DNA of 37,670 bases from positions 1 to 37,670 of the forward strand of contig CAJATL010000188.1 in NCBI GenBank assembly GCA_903944895.1. Reading direction: 5' to 3'. Of the stretch, positions 1 to 8,716 are shown piece after piece. The first letter of the stretch is position 1. Every line of letters starts with the position of its first letter. The position numbers and the translations under genes are program-made. The notes under the pieces are model-generated. The model had not been told where the DNA came from. It saw only the letters and a program-made list of their open reading frames with translations, and searched no databases. The DNA is from an uncultured Bacteroidota bacterium (GTDB taxonomy: Bacteria; Bacteroidota; Bacteroidia; Bacteroidales; 4484-276).

Positions 1-59
1 GATCTGACCTGCTAAATCCAAAAAAGGGAGATAACAACACCTGACCAAATTCCTTAAAT

Positions 60-95
60 TGAAAAAGGGAGCTGGCAAGGCTGCCAAACTCCCTT
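60..95 (-). terminator. Intrinsic terminator of the tRNA-Ser/tRNA-Pro unit
   Basis: Read on the minus strand, a 7-bp outer stem AAGGGAG/CTCCCTT (65-71 with 89-95) encloses a second stem TGGCA/TGCCA (73-77 with 82-86) and is followed by a T run. It begins 9 nt past the 3' end of tRNA-Pro, so it most likely ends the tRNA transcript. Positions 1-59 show nothing recognisable. Confidence 0.8.
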
Positions 96-103
96 CTACT
101 CCG

Positions 104-178
104 TCGGGGTAGCAGGAGTTGAACCTGCGACCTCCTGCTCCCAAAGCAGGCGCGATAACCGGACTACGCTATACCCCG
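104..178 (-). tRNA. tRNA-Pro (anticodon TGG)
   Basis: The minus strand folds as a cloverleaf. The acceptor stem is CGGGGTA/TACCCCG. The anticodon arm CCTGC-TTTGGGA-GCAGG carries anticodon TGG, and the T arm is GCAGG-TTCAACT-CCTGC. The discriminator base is A at 104. CCA is not encoded, because CGG follows, so it must be added after transcription. This differs from the neighbouring tRNA-Ser. It is probably co-transcribed with tRNA-Ser, which lies 18 nt upstream. Confidence 0.95.
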
Positions 179-196
179 AAAATCTTCAAAATATGC

Positions 197-288
<92 letters not shown>

Positions 289-614
289 GGGTATTTAATG
301 CCGAATTTTGAAATCTTCAAAAAAAAATTAAAAAAAGAACAATCTCCATAACTTTCCGGATAAATCCGCCATTGTTTTGGGGTTGCAAAAATAGAAATTA
401 CTAACTGATTACCAAACATTTTTTTTTAAAATTCCATTTTATTTCCAAAATCCAATGCTGAGCTTCGAAAATCAGGGTTCCGACGCAATTGAAATCATCC
501 CGGATGTGGATTTAAACAGTTTCTAAATTACTCAAAACTAACAGAATTCACAAAATTATTATCATTTTTGCCATTCAAATTCTATTATGAAATTAAATCT
601 AAAAAAATAATCAA
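289..614. other. Intergenic region between the divergent tRNA unit and the aconitase-family gene
   Basis: This AT-rich 326-nt gap holds the tRNA promoter on the minus strand (386-416). On the plus strand there is only a weak candidate, CATTTTTG at 563-570, one mismatch from TAnnTTTG and without a clear TTG upstream. It would start a leader of about 38 nt for the 615 gene. No ORF or structured RNA was recognised here. Confidence 0.5.
386..416 (-). promoter_or_regulatory. Bacteroidota-type promoter for the tRNA unit
   Basis: On the minus strand TTTG (416-413) is followed after 19 nt by TATTTTTG (393-386), a full match to the Bacteroidota -33/-7 pattern TTTG-N19-TAnnTTTG. Transcription would start near 380, giving a leader of about 90 nt before tRNA-Ser. 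Confidence 0.7.
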
Positions 615-2393
615 ATGAGTGGAAAAACTTTTGTCGAAAAAATTTTTAATGCCGAAAAAGGCAGTATTGTCTTTAAAAAACCTGACATTATCCTTACCCA
701 CGACAATACTTCGAGTATTGCCGGCACTTTTAAGCAAATGAATGGTGAGTTGGTTTACGATCCAGATCAGTTGCTTATCGTCCTCGACCACAATGCCCCG
801 CCAACAAGTTCAAAATTGGCCAACCAATATCAAAAAATCCGGGATATCGTTAAAGAACAGGGCATTAAAAACTTTTACGATATCGGACGCGGAATCTGCC
901 ATCAAATTATGTCGTACCATGCAAAACCGGGAATGGTGATTGTTGGAAGCGACAGTCACACCTGCACTGCAGGAGCGTTTAATGCTTTTGCTGCCGGAAT
1001 CGACCGCACCGAATCGGCAGGTTTGTGGAAGCAAGGCGAAACCTGGTTCCGCGTTCCGGAATCGATCAAAATCACCTTAAACGGGAAATTGCCCCAGGGT
1101 GTTTATGCAAAAGATCTTTCGCTCTGGATTATTGGGATGATTGGCTCGAGTGGTGCCGATTATATGTCGATCGAATATCATGGCGAAGGAGTAAAAACGC
1201 TTTCCGTTTCCGATAGGATGACCGTGGCAAATCTTGCTTCTGAAATGGGTGCTAAAAATGCCGTTTTCCCTGCTGATGAGATTCTTGATGCATTTTTAGG
1301 TGAGAAAATTACAGGTATCTGGGCTGATACTGATGCGGTTTATCTGAAAGAATATGTGATTGAGCTGAACGAACTTTTCCCTGTTGTTGCCGCCCCGCAC
1401 CATGTCGACAATGTAAAATCCCTGTCATCGGTGCAAGGAACAAAAATTCATCAGGCACTCGTTGGAACCTGCACCAATGGCCGGCTTGAAGATTTGACTG
1501 AAGTTGCTAAAGTATTAAAAGGGAAACAACTTCCTGCTGATGTTCAGATGCTAATCATCCCGGCATCAAAGGAAATTTACCTTCAGGCGATGAAAGATGG
1601 CCTGATCGAAATATTTATCGAAGCTGGGGCGCAGCTTTTATCAACATCCTGCGGACCTTGTCTTGGCACTGGCCAGGGAATTCCTGCTGACGGATGGAAC
1701 GTAATTTCGACAGCCAACCGCAATTTTAAAGGTAGGATGGGGAATAAAGAATCGAACATTTATCTGGCTTCACCGGCAGCAGTAGCATGGTCGGCATTAA
1801 ATGGTGAAATCACCGACCCGAGAGGAATCGAAGCAAACGATGTTTTTCCATATCAGATTGAGCAAAGTTCGACCAATGAGGTAAAATCCGGCGACGACCG
1901 CCTTTTTGAAAAAGTCTGGAATTATTCCGATGTTGACAACCTCAACACCGACCAGATGTTTGCAGGAAACCTCACCTACAATATTTTGTCGACAGAACCT
2001 GAAAAAATACTGCCATCGCTTTTTAAAGGTTTCGATGACAGCTTTGCCGAAAGGGTTCAAAAAGACGACATCCTCATTGCCGGGGCAAATTTTGGTTGTG
2101 GCAGTTCGCGCGAACATCCTGCAGTTGGACTGGCATTTGCAGGCGTTAAAGCAGTAATTTGCAAATCGGTTAACAGGATTTTCTTCAGGTCGGCGGTAAA
2201 CCAGGGCTTACCGATTATTCTCGTGCCCGAAGCCGTTGATGCCTACAAAGCCGGCGATAAAGTTGATATCAATTTTGAAAACGGAACCGTAACTACCGGC
2301 GGTAAAACCTATCATTTTGCAGCACTTCCCGAAAAGCTGATGAAAATTTTTACTGCACAGGGTTTGGTAAATTATGTTAAAGAAATGAGCTGA
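615..2393 (+). CDS. Single-chain aconitase/3-isopropylmalate dehydratase-family hydro-lyase
   Basis: This 592-aa protein joins a LeuC-like catalytic half (about 1-400) to a LeuD-like swivel domain (about 430-592). [4Fe-4S] ligands are visible as Cys286 (GTCTNGR) and Cys346/Cys349 (SCGPCLGTGQG). The substrate motif GSDSHTCTAG is at 111-120, and the swivel motif GANFGCGSSREHP is at about 490-502. The family interconverts hydroxy-acid isomers such as citrate/isocitrate, isopropylmalate or homocitrate by dehydration and rehydration in the cytoplasm. The protein is much shorter than AcnA (about 890 aa) or AcnB. The specificity loop following NTDQ reads FAGNLTYN rather than the YLRT type of known isopropylmalate isomerases, so the substrate cannot be named. 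No leu, citrate-cycle or lysine genes adjoin it. Fold and chemistry are secure; the pathway is open. Confidence 0.9.
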   Translation: MSGKTFVEKIFNAEKGSIVFKKPDIILTHDNTSSIAGTFKQMNGELVYDPDQLLIVLDHNAPPTSSKLANQYQKIRDIVKEQGIKNFYDIGRGICHQIMSYHAKPGMVIVGSDSHTCTAGAFNAFAAGIDRTESAGLWKQGETWFRVPESIKITLNGKLPQGVYAKDLSLWIIGMIGSSGADYMSIEYHGEGVKTLSVSDRMTVANLASEMGAKNAVFPADEILDAFLGEKITGIWADTDAVYLKEYVIELNELFPVVAAPHHVDNVKSLSSVQGTKIHQALVGTCTNGRLEDLTEVAKVLKGKQLPADVQMLIIPASKEIYLQAMKDGLIEIFIEAGAQLLSTSCGPCLGTGQGIPADGWNVISTANRNFKGRMGNKESNIYLASPAAVAWSALNGEITDPRGIEANDVFPYQIEQSSTNEVKSGDDRLFEKVWNYSDVDNLNTDQMFAGNLTYNILSTEPEKILPSLFKGFDDSFAERVQKDDILIAGANFGCGSSREHPAVGLAFAGVKAVICKSVNRIFFRSAVNQGLPIILVPEAVDAYKAGDKVDINFENGTVTTGGKTYHFAALPEKLMKIFTAQGLVNYVKEMS

Positions 2394-2405
2394 TTTGCAA
2401 TAAGG

Positions 2406-2413
2406 TAATTTTG
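2406..2413 (+). promoter_or_regulatory. Possible -7 element upstream of the metallophosphoesterase gene
   Basis: TAATTTTG matches TAnnTTTG exactly and lies just past the stop codon of the upstream gene. No TTG is present at the expected -33 distance. If used, transcription would start near 2420 and the hairpin at 2437-2474 would lie in the leader. Confidence 0.35.
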
Positions 2414-2436
2414 CTTCCGTTTAAACAACACTTTTT

Positions 2437-2474
2437 AAAAACTGTTATCTCAAAGTTTGATAACAGTTTTTTTT
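2437..2474 (+). terminator. Intrinsic terminator after the aconitase-family gene
   Basis: The arms AAACTGTTATC (ending 2449) and GATAACAGTTT (from 2459) form a perfect stem of about 11 bp with a 9-nt loop, followed by a run of T. It lies about 45 nt past the stop codon at 2393. The next gene starts only 12 nt further on, so the same hairpin may also influence that gene. Confidence 0.85.
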
Positions 2475-2485
2475 AATGCTATTTG

Positions 2486-3832
2486 ATGAAAAAAATCTTG
2501 TATGTCTCTGGAATCATCGTATTCCTTGTCCTGGCTTATCTCATTGTTCTTGATCTTTATCCGAAAAATGCCGGCAGGTTTCCTTTCTTTGCCCTCCTTT
2601 TTTTAGGTGATTTGTATTTATGGAATTCCGTAAAAGCCTGGATAAATTCCAAAAAACGATTGATCAGGTATGTTCTCCCGGCATTGTATTGGTCGCCATT
2701 TGTGCTGCTTCTGGCGCTGGTAGGATTTTCGATGGTTTTCACCGAAAATGACTGGAATAACACCTTCAAAATTTATTCTTTTGGGTTTGTCTTCGTGTTT
2801 TATGCCTCAAAACTTCTCCCGATACTTTTCCTGGTTTTCGCTGATGTAATCCGGTTGTTCCGCTACATCAACATGAAAGCTGCCTCTGTAAAAAAGGGAC
2901 ATTCAGAAAAGTATGAGGGACAAAAAATTACCCGTGCTCAGTTTTTACAGAATATCGGGCTGATTTCGGGTGGCATTTTGTTTAGCGGACTGATAACAGG
3001 CATGTTTAAATGGGCCTATGATTTTAAGATTAAGCGGCACCTGCTCAGCCTTTCACATCTTCCGAAATCTTTTGATGGGCTTAAAATTGTACAGATTTCG
3101 GATATCCACCTCGGAAGCTGGGCAGGCGAACACCAGTTAAAAGATGCGGTAAACCTTATTAATGGCCTGAATCCAGATCTCGTTTTTTTTACCGGCGACC
3201 TCGTAAATTATAAAACTGATGAGGCATTCAGGTTTGAAAACATTCTGAGTAAAATTCAATCGAAACATGGTGTTTTTGCTACACTCGGCAACCATGATTA
3301 CGGCGATTATACCCGCTGGCATTCTGTTGAAGCCAAGATGCAAAACATGACCGCCCTTTTTGATTTTTACAAACGAATGGGTTGGAAATTACTTCGTAAC
3401 GAAAATGAGCTTATTCGGCAAGGTGAAGATTCGATTGCAGTGATTGGCGTTGAGAACTGGGGTGATTTTTCAAGATTTCCAAAATATGGCGACATCGCCA
3501 AAGCTTCGGTTGGCACTGAAAACGCTCCTGTAAAGCTGCTTCTTTCGCACGACCCGACTCACTGGGAAAAAATTATCAGCCAGGAGAACCCTGACATCGA
3601 TATCACCTTTGCAGGTCATACCCATGGTTTTCAGTTTGGTATCGAAATCAAAAACATAAAATGGAGCCCTGCAAAATATATATACAAACACTGGGCAGGC
3701 CTGTACGAAAACACTTCGACAACGGCAAAGCCACAGTTTTTGTATGTTAACAGGGGTTTGGGAAATATCGGCTATCCCGGAAGAATTGGCATTTTGCCAG
3801 AAATAACACTGTTCGAATTAAAAACTGCATAA
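2486..3832 (+). CDS. Membrane-anchored calcineurin-like metallophosphoesterase
   Basis: The protein is 448 aa. The ATG at 2486 is preferred over the in-frame TTG at 2483. About four hydrophobic segments span residues 5-125, and a fifth lies near 155-175 (NIGLISGGILFSGL). A catalytic domain follows from about 195. Metal-binding motifs are all present: DIHLGS (206-211), GDLVN (237-241), GNHD (268-271), SHDPTHW (354-360) and GHTHG (377-381). The layout resembles YkuE/YaeI-type phosphoesterases with an N-terminal membrane module, suggesting an active site facing the periplasm. The substrate is unknown: lipid-linked phosphoesters such as UDP-diacylglucosamine are known for relatives, but nothing here decides it. 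The gene is convergent with hsp20 and shares a terminator with it. Confidence 0.9.
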   Translation: MKKILYVSGIIVFLVLAYLIVLDLYPKNAGRFPFFALLFLGDLYLWNSVKAWINSKKRLIRYVLPALYWSPFVLLLALVGFSMVFTENDWNNTFKIYSFGFVFVFYASKLLPILFLVFADVIRLFRYINMKAASVKKGHSEKYEGQKITRAQFLQNIGLISGGILFSGLITGMFKWAYDFKIKRHLLSLSHLPKSFDGLKIVQISDIHLGSWAGEHQLKDAVNLINGLNPDLVFFTGDLVNYKTDEAFRFENILSKIQSKHGVFATLGNHDYGDYTRWHSVEAKMQNMTALFDFYKRMGWKLLRNENELIRQGEDSIAVIGVENWGDFSRFPKYGDIAKASVGTENAPVKLLLSHDPTHWEKIISQENPDIDITFAGHTHGFQFGIEIKNIKWSPAKYIYKHWAGLYENTSTTAKPQFLYVNRGLGNIGYPGRIGILPEITLFELKTA

Positions 3833-3835
3833 AAA

Positions 3836-3864
3836 AAAAGAGGCCCCCAAATGCCTCCTTTTTT
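3836..3864. terminator. Bidirectional terminator between convergent genes
   Basis: The stem GAGGC/GCCTC (3840-3844 with 3853-3857) is flanked by an A run on the left and a T run on the right, so it can work on either strand. It lies between the stop codons of the metallophosphoesterase and hsp20 genes, which are 52 nt apart. Confidence 0.75.
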
Positions 3865-3884
3865 CCTGATAATAAAACCAATTA

Positions 3885-4319
3885 TTAACCAATGGTTATT
3901 AATTTCTTCGGTTTTTCTTTAGCTTCTTCCTTTTTCGGAAGTGTAATCTTTAAAACGCCATCCTTATAATTTGCCTTAATTTTACCTTCGTCGATTGTTT
4001 TTGGCAAACTAAAGCTACGTTTAAACGACTGATAGCTGAATTCGCGGCGTGTAAATTCTTTGCCTTCTTCTTCTTTTTTGTCTTCTTTTTCTGATGAAAT
4101 CACCAGGAAATTATTTTCAAGTTCGATCTTGAAATCCTCTTTACTCATGCCCTGCGCAGCAACTTCAACCAGATAATCATCCTTACTTTCCTTGATGTTA
4201 ACGGCTGGAAGTGTCGAATTCATAAAACTTGTGTTGGTCAGATCAAATAAATCCCTGTCAAAAAAATCATTAAAGATTGACGGGAACATGTCTTTGTTTC
4301 TAAATTTTACGAGTGCCAT
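3885..4319 (-). CDS. Small heat-shock protein, Hsp20/alpha-crystallin family
   Basis: This 144-aa cytoplasmic holdase chaperone has a short N-terminal arm (FRNKDMFPSIFNDFFDR), an alpha-crystallin domain at about residues 38-130 and the conserved GVLKITLPK strand. It ends in a tail with an I-x-I-type motif (LITIG) used for oligomer assembly. Length and layout are normal for class A bacterial sHsps. Unusually for this phylum, a strong Shine-Dalgarno-like GGAGG lies 8 nt before the ATG. It is monocistronic, with a terminator downstream. No exact TAnnTTTG promoter was found upstream, and heat-shock control cannot be shown from the sequence. Confidence 0.95.
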   Translation of the reverse strand: MALVKFRNKDMFPSIFNDFFDRDLFDLTNTSFMNSTLPAVNIKESKDDYLVEVAAQGMSKEDFKIELENNFLVISSEKEDKKEEEGKEFTRREFSYQSFKRSFSLPKTIDEGKIKANYKDGVLKITLPKKEEAKEKPKKLITIG

Positions 4320-4327
4320 AATTTTGT

Positions 4328-4332
4328 CCTCC
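4328..4332 (-). promoter_or_regulatory. Strong Shine-Dalgarno site of hsp20
   Basis: GGAGG lies on the minus strand with an 8-nt spacer to the ATG at 4319. Most genes in this window lack such a site, as is general in Bacteroidota, so it stands out. Confidence 0.65.
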
Positions 4333-4697
4333 TATCTTTAAATTATTGATTTAATTTTCGAAATCGGGAAAATCAAAATCAATACCATCGCTAAATGATA
4401 GGTTTGAAAATTTTGGGACAATCGATGATAAGAAAAAAATATCTTTTGAAATTAATTGAAATTCAAAAATTTATTGGAAAATCTGGTTTCCTGAATCAAA
4501 ATAAAGGATAAAAATAATTACGACTAAAACGCGGTAACAAGGTAATCCTGACAGTGTTAAGATGAAATTCATTCGAATATTTCTGTCAAAATGACGGATA
4601 AAAAACACCATCAAGAATTTTGCAACAAAAGATAGATTTGTAAACACTAATGACCGAATTAAATTATTCAATTGTCCTGAAACCCTGGATTTCTTTA

Positions 4698-4715
4698 ATC
4701 CGCCAGCTGGCGGAT
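4698..4715. repeat. 18-bp perfect palindrome ATCCGCCAGCTGGCGGAT
   Basis: This perfect inverted repeat with no spacer sits in AT-rich surroundings. A related copy, CCGCCAACTGGCGG, is at 4774-4787 (central AGCT changed to AACT). It looks like a short dispersed palindromic element. It has no T run and is not a normal terminator for either flanking gene. Confidence 0.7.
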
Positions 4716-4773
4716 ATTTTTAATTTGGGCGTGTTCTTTTTACTACAATACTTTATCGCCTACGGCGAATTCC

Positions 4774-4787
4774 CCGCCAACTGGCGG
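4774..4787. repeat. Second, imperfect copy of the CCGCCAGCTGGCGG palindrome
   Basis: CCGCCAACTGGCGG differs from the core of the 4698-4715 palindrome by one base and is likewise followed by ATA. The sequence between the two copies includes another inverted repeat, so the block 4698-4790 may be one composite repetitive element. Confidence 0.6.
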
Positions 4788-4882
4788 ATATAAAGCATTT
4801 AAGAATAATGAGATACGATAACTTCAAATACTCCCCGTAGATAACAATTTCGTCGGTTACCTATAATTTATAAACTGGTCAC

Positions 4883-4952
4883 ATCCGTCTTCCGACTATT
4901 GACTTCTGTCTTCCGTCTTCCGACTCCCGACTTCCGACTTCCGACTTCCGAC
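4883..4952. repeat. Degenerate heptamer tandem array (plus TTCCGAC, minus GTCGGAA)
   Basis: Ten 7-nt units in one register can be read: ATCCGTC, TTCCGAC, TATTGAC, TTCTGTC, TTCCGTC, TTCCGAC, TCCCGAC, then three of TTCCGAC. The last unit touches the stop codon (4952-4954) of the minus-strand aminotransferase gene. The units nearest the gene are identical and the distal ones have diverged. Confidence 0.9.
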
Positions 4953-6430
4953 TATTCTGAAAGTTTAAACCAGTCGCAAACCAGGGAAGTTTTGTCTTCG
5001 GGTTCGTTAATATGCCTGAATTCGTTAATTTTATTGAGATATAGATAATCCTTTCCCCAGGTTTGATGGTTCAATTGTACCTGTTTGATGGCATCAATGG
5101 TAAAATACAGTTCGTCAGTAGTCATGGTAGGATGTATCGAAAGCCTTACCCAGCCAGGCTTTCTGGATAAATCACCATGATTGATGAGGTCGGTTATTTG
5201 TTTTGATTTATCATGACTCACGTCGAGCAGAAAATGACCGTAAGTACCGGCGCAGGCACATCCGCCCCTCACCTGGATCCCGAATTTATCGTTTAGTAAT
5301 TTGCAGGCAAGATTAAAATGGACATCATCGAGATAAAACGAAATAATACCAAGCCTGTCCTGAACATTGTCAGCCAGGATGTGCAATCCCGGGATTTTAA
5401 GCATTTCTTCAAAGGCAATTTTAACAAGCTCTTTTTCGCGCTGATGCATATTTTCGACACCCATTTTATTCTTCAGGTCAATGCACAAAGCAGCTTTAAT
5501 GGTTTGTAAAAACCCGGGAGTACCACCATCTTCACGTACTTCGATATCATCAACGTACTTAAACTCGCCCCAGGGATTTGTCCAGTCAACGGTACCACCG
5601 CCCGAATTGTCAGGCACCGAATTCTGATAAATGGCCGAATTAAAAATGAGGACGCCGGGAGTTCCTGGCCCGCCCAAAAATTTATGAGGCGAATAAAAGA
5701 TCGCATCGAGTGCCTGCAAAGGATCTTCGGGGTGCATATTCATATCAACATAAGGCGCCGAAGCAGCAAAATCGACAAAACACAAACCCCCGTTTTCGTG
5801 CATGATGCGCGCCATTTGGTGGTAGGGAGTTGAAATTCCGGTAACGTTTGAACAGGCCGTAAATGAACCAATTTTCATTTTCCGATCTTTATGTTTTTCG
5901 AGTTCATTTCTAAGCTCATCCAGGTCAACCAGTAATTCCTTATTGGGTTTCAGTTGAACAACATCTGCAATAGTTTCAAGCCAGGATGTATGGTTGGAAT
6001 GATGCTCCATGTGGGTTATAAAAACCACAGGGCGCTCCTGCTCAGGAAGGCAGTCCAATTTGTCCATTTTACTCATAGCTCTGAAGCCCAGAATACGCTG
6101 GAATTTATTTATCACCGTGGTCATCCCGGAACCAGCGGTGATGATTACATCGTTTGGACCAGCATTAACATGCTCCTTTATTTTTTTCTGGGCAAGATGA
6201 TAGGCTTTCGTCATTAAAGTCCCGGTTTCGCTGGTTTCGGTATGGGTATTTCCAACAAAAGGGCCGAAAGTTTCGATTATTTTATCTTCGATAGGCCTGT
6301 AAAGCCTTCCGCTGGCAATCCAGTCGGCGTAAATGATCTGTTTTACACCATATGGAGATTGGAAAGTCTGGTCGATACCGACAACATTCTTCCTGAATTT
6401 ATTAAAATGCTTTTCCATTATTGGTAACAT
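4952..6430 (-). CDS. Class V aminotransferase-fold PLP enzyme (cysteine desulfurase-like)
   Basis: The protein is 492 aa from the ATG at 6430; an ATG at 6418 would give 488. Fold-type I PLP motifs are in order: AGSGMTTV (99-106), EHHSN (142-146), VDFAASAPY (219-227, with the PLP-pyridine Asp220) and YSPHKFLGG with the Schiff-base Lys250. A Cys-rich RGGCACAGTYGH (388-399) sits where SufS/CsdA enzymes carry their sulfur-accepting cysteine loop. At 492 aa it is longer than a typical SufS (about 405). Part of the excess is an insert at about 402-425 just after the Cys loop. No suf or isc genes are nearby, so a role in Fe-S assembly is not supported by context. It could be another class V lyase or desulfurase. 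Confidence 0.85.
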   Translation of the reverse strand: MLPIMEKHFNKFRKNVVGIDQTFQSPYGVKQIIYADWIASGRLYRPIEDKIIETFGPFVGNTHTETSETGTLMTKAYHLAQKKIKEHVNAGPNDVIITAGSGMTTVINKFQRILGFRAMSKMDKLDCLPEQERPVVFITHMEHHSNHTSWLETIADVVQLKPNKELLVDLDELRNELEKHKDRKMKIGSFTACSNVTGISTPYHQMARIMHENGGLCFVDFAASAPYVDMNMHPEDPLQALDAIFYSPHKFLGGPGTPGVLIFNSAIYQNSVPDNSGGGTVDWTNPWGEFKYVDDIEVREDGGTPGFLQTIKAALCIDLKNKMGVENMHQREKELVKIAFEEMLKIPGLHILADNVQDRLGIISFYLDDVHFNLACKLLNDKFGIQVRGGCACAGTYGHFLLDVSHDKSKQITDLINHGDLSRKPGWVRLSIHPTMTTDELYFTIDAIKQVQLNHQTWGKDYLYLNKINEFRHINEPEDKTSLVCDWFKLSE

Positions 6431-6465
6431 ATTTTAAAAATATTTACAGATGAGCGACATGGCAG

Positions 6466-6473
6466 CAAAAATA
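6466..6473 (-). promoter_or_regulatory. -7 element of the class V aminotransferase gene
   Basis: On the minus strand TATTTTTG matches TAnnTTTG exactly, 36 nt before the ATG at 6430. It lies between the terminator of the upstream gene and this start. No clear -33 TTG was seen. Confidence 0.5.
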
Positions 6474-6513
6474 ATATCATAATGAATCGAATCGAAATTA
6501 TCAATAAAATGAC

Positions 6514-6541
6514 CAAAAAAAAGCCCCGTAAAAGGAGCTTT
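6514..6541 (-). terminator. Intrinsic terminator after the DUF3108-like gene
   Basis: On the minus strand the stem AAAGCTCC/GGGGCTTT (one G-T pair, loop of 6 nt) is followed by a T run. It lies 13 nt past the stop codon at 6554. Confidence 0.85.
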
Positions 6542-6553
6542 CAAAAACAAAAA

Positions 6554-7264
6554 TTATTTCTTTTCAAATTTCGTCAACTGAGATGAACTCATCAGTTTGC
6601 CTTTCTTATCATAACTCTCCGATTTTACTACGCCAACGCCCTCTGCAAGCCATGTAATATCGGTAGCAAGTACTTTTACAATCGCTTTTGCTTCGACGTC
6701 CTGGGTTATTTTGTAACATTCAAAAGTCCCGGCCGGGGTGGTTACCGATTCGATGGCTGCACATTTCCGGTTTGAGAGATTTACATACATCGTCAACATG
6801 GTAAAACCGCCGGTGGTGATTTTTGCAGTTACTTTCCCGTCAGGTAAAACTGAATTCGGACTAAGGTCAGAAGGATAAAACATCGCATCACCATCAACAG
6901 TTACCTGCATTTCGGGAGACGATTGATACGATTCAAGATTCATACCTTTAAATAAATCAGTCATATCCACATAAAATTTGCCACTTTCACATCTCACTTC
7001 CATCTCGTTGGTGAACGTTTTATCATCCTTGGCATCTTTTAAGGTTTGCTGATAGCGAACAGTCAATCCCTTAGCAGTTTCGTTTCTTTTGATAACATTT
7101 TGGGTTGAGTAAGATGTGGGCTTGCCATTTTTATCGAATTGAGTCATTTCGATCACGGTTCCCTCTGTTGATGGGAAAAACATGCGGCATTCCTGGGCAT
7201 TAACTCCATTTAAATGGAATAAAATGAAGAAGATTACCGGTACAAAGAAATTGATCTTGTTCAT
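6554..7264 (-). CDS. Secreted DUF3108/TapB-like protein of unknown function
   Basis: The protein is 236 aa. An N-terminal signal peptide (hydrophobic core FFVPVIFFILFHL) has a likely cleavage near VNAQ-EC at residue 24. The mature part is rich in beta strands and opens with CRMFFPSTEGTVIEM, which resembles the DUF3108-like (TapB) family of Bacteroidota envelope proteins. A repeated theme of a strand carrying a YDKKGKL/FDKNGKP-type turn occurs at both ends. Cys26 could suggest a lipobox, but the preceding residues (NAQE) do not fit. Function is unknown. It starts only about 22 nt after the enolase terminator, with no visible promoter, so it may depend on read-through. Confidence 0.7.
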   Translation of the reverse strand: MNKINFFVPVIFFILFHLNGVNAQECRMFFPSTEGTVIEMTQFDKNGKPTSYSTQNVIKRNETAKGLTVRYQQTLKDAKDDKTFTNEMEVRCESGKFYVDMTDLFKGMNLESYQSSPEMQVTVDGDAMFYPSDLSPNSVLPDGKVTAKITTGGFTMLTMYVNLSNRKCAAIESVTTPAGTFECYKITQDVEAKAIVKVLATDITWLAEGVGVVKSESYDKKGKLMSSSQLTKFEKK

Positions 7265-7285
7265 GATAAAAAATATTAAAGGTTT

Positions 7286-7315
7286 AAAAAAGAGCTGCCC
7301 AATCCAGGGCAGCTC
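7286..7315 (-). terminator. Intrinsic terminator after eno
   Basis: On the minus strand the 9-bp perfect stem GAGCTGCCC/GGGCAGCTC with a 6-nt loop is followed by TTTTTT. It lies 12 nt past the eno stop codon. Confidence 0.93.
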
Positions 7316-7327
7316 AGATTTTCGAAA

Positions 7328-8629
<1,302 letters not shown>

Positions 8630-8652
8630 TTAATTAGATACATCTGTTAAAT

Positions 8653-8688
8653 AAAAAAGGATAAAGCCTTATGAATGCTTCATCCTTT
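8653..8688 (-). terminator. Intrinsic terminator at the end of the ribosomal protein cluster
   Basis: On the minus strand the 12-bp stem AAAGGATGAAGC/GCTTTATCCTTT (one G-T) with a 9-nt loop is followed by a T-rich tract. It lies 29 nt past the rplQ stop codon and upstream of eno. It is the only terminator-like hairpin I found between rpsL and eno. Confidence 0.85.
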
Positions 8689-8716
8689 AACGTATTATTT
8701 ATAAATCTGAACAAGA

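Larger units (their letters stand above)
4320..4882. other. Gene-free region with palindromes between hsp20 and the class V aminotransferase gene
   Basis: This AT-rich stretch has no credible gene; a 66-codon minus-strand frame at 4471-4671 has no recognisable features. It contains the hsp20 leader, two GC-rich palindromes of the same type (4698-4715 and 4773-4787) and a third inverted repeat between them (TCGCC-TAC-GGCGA, about 4756-4768). The heptamer array begins at 4883. Confidence 0.5.

Noticed and set aside
4471-4671. Minus-strand frame of 66 codons in the hsp20 upstream gap
   Set aside because: Hydrophobic residues come from AT-rich DNA; no recognisable motif, ribosome site or neighbour logic supports it.
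4883-4952. CRISPR-like repeat
   Set aside because: Repeats are 7 nt and contiguous, without spacers, and there are no cas genes in the window.
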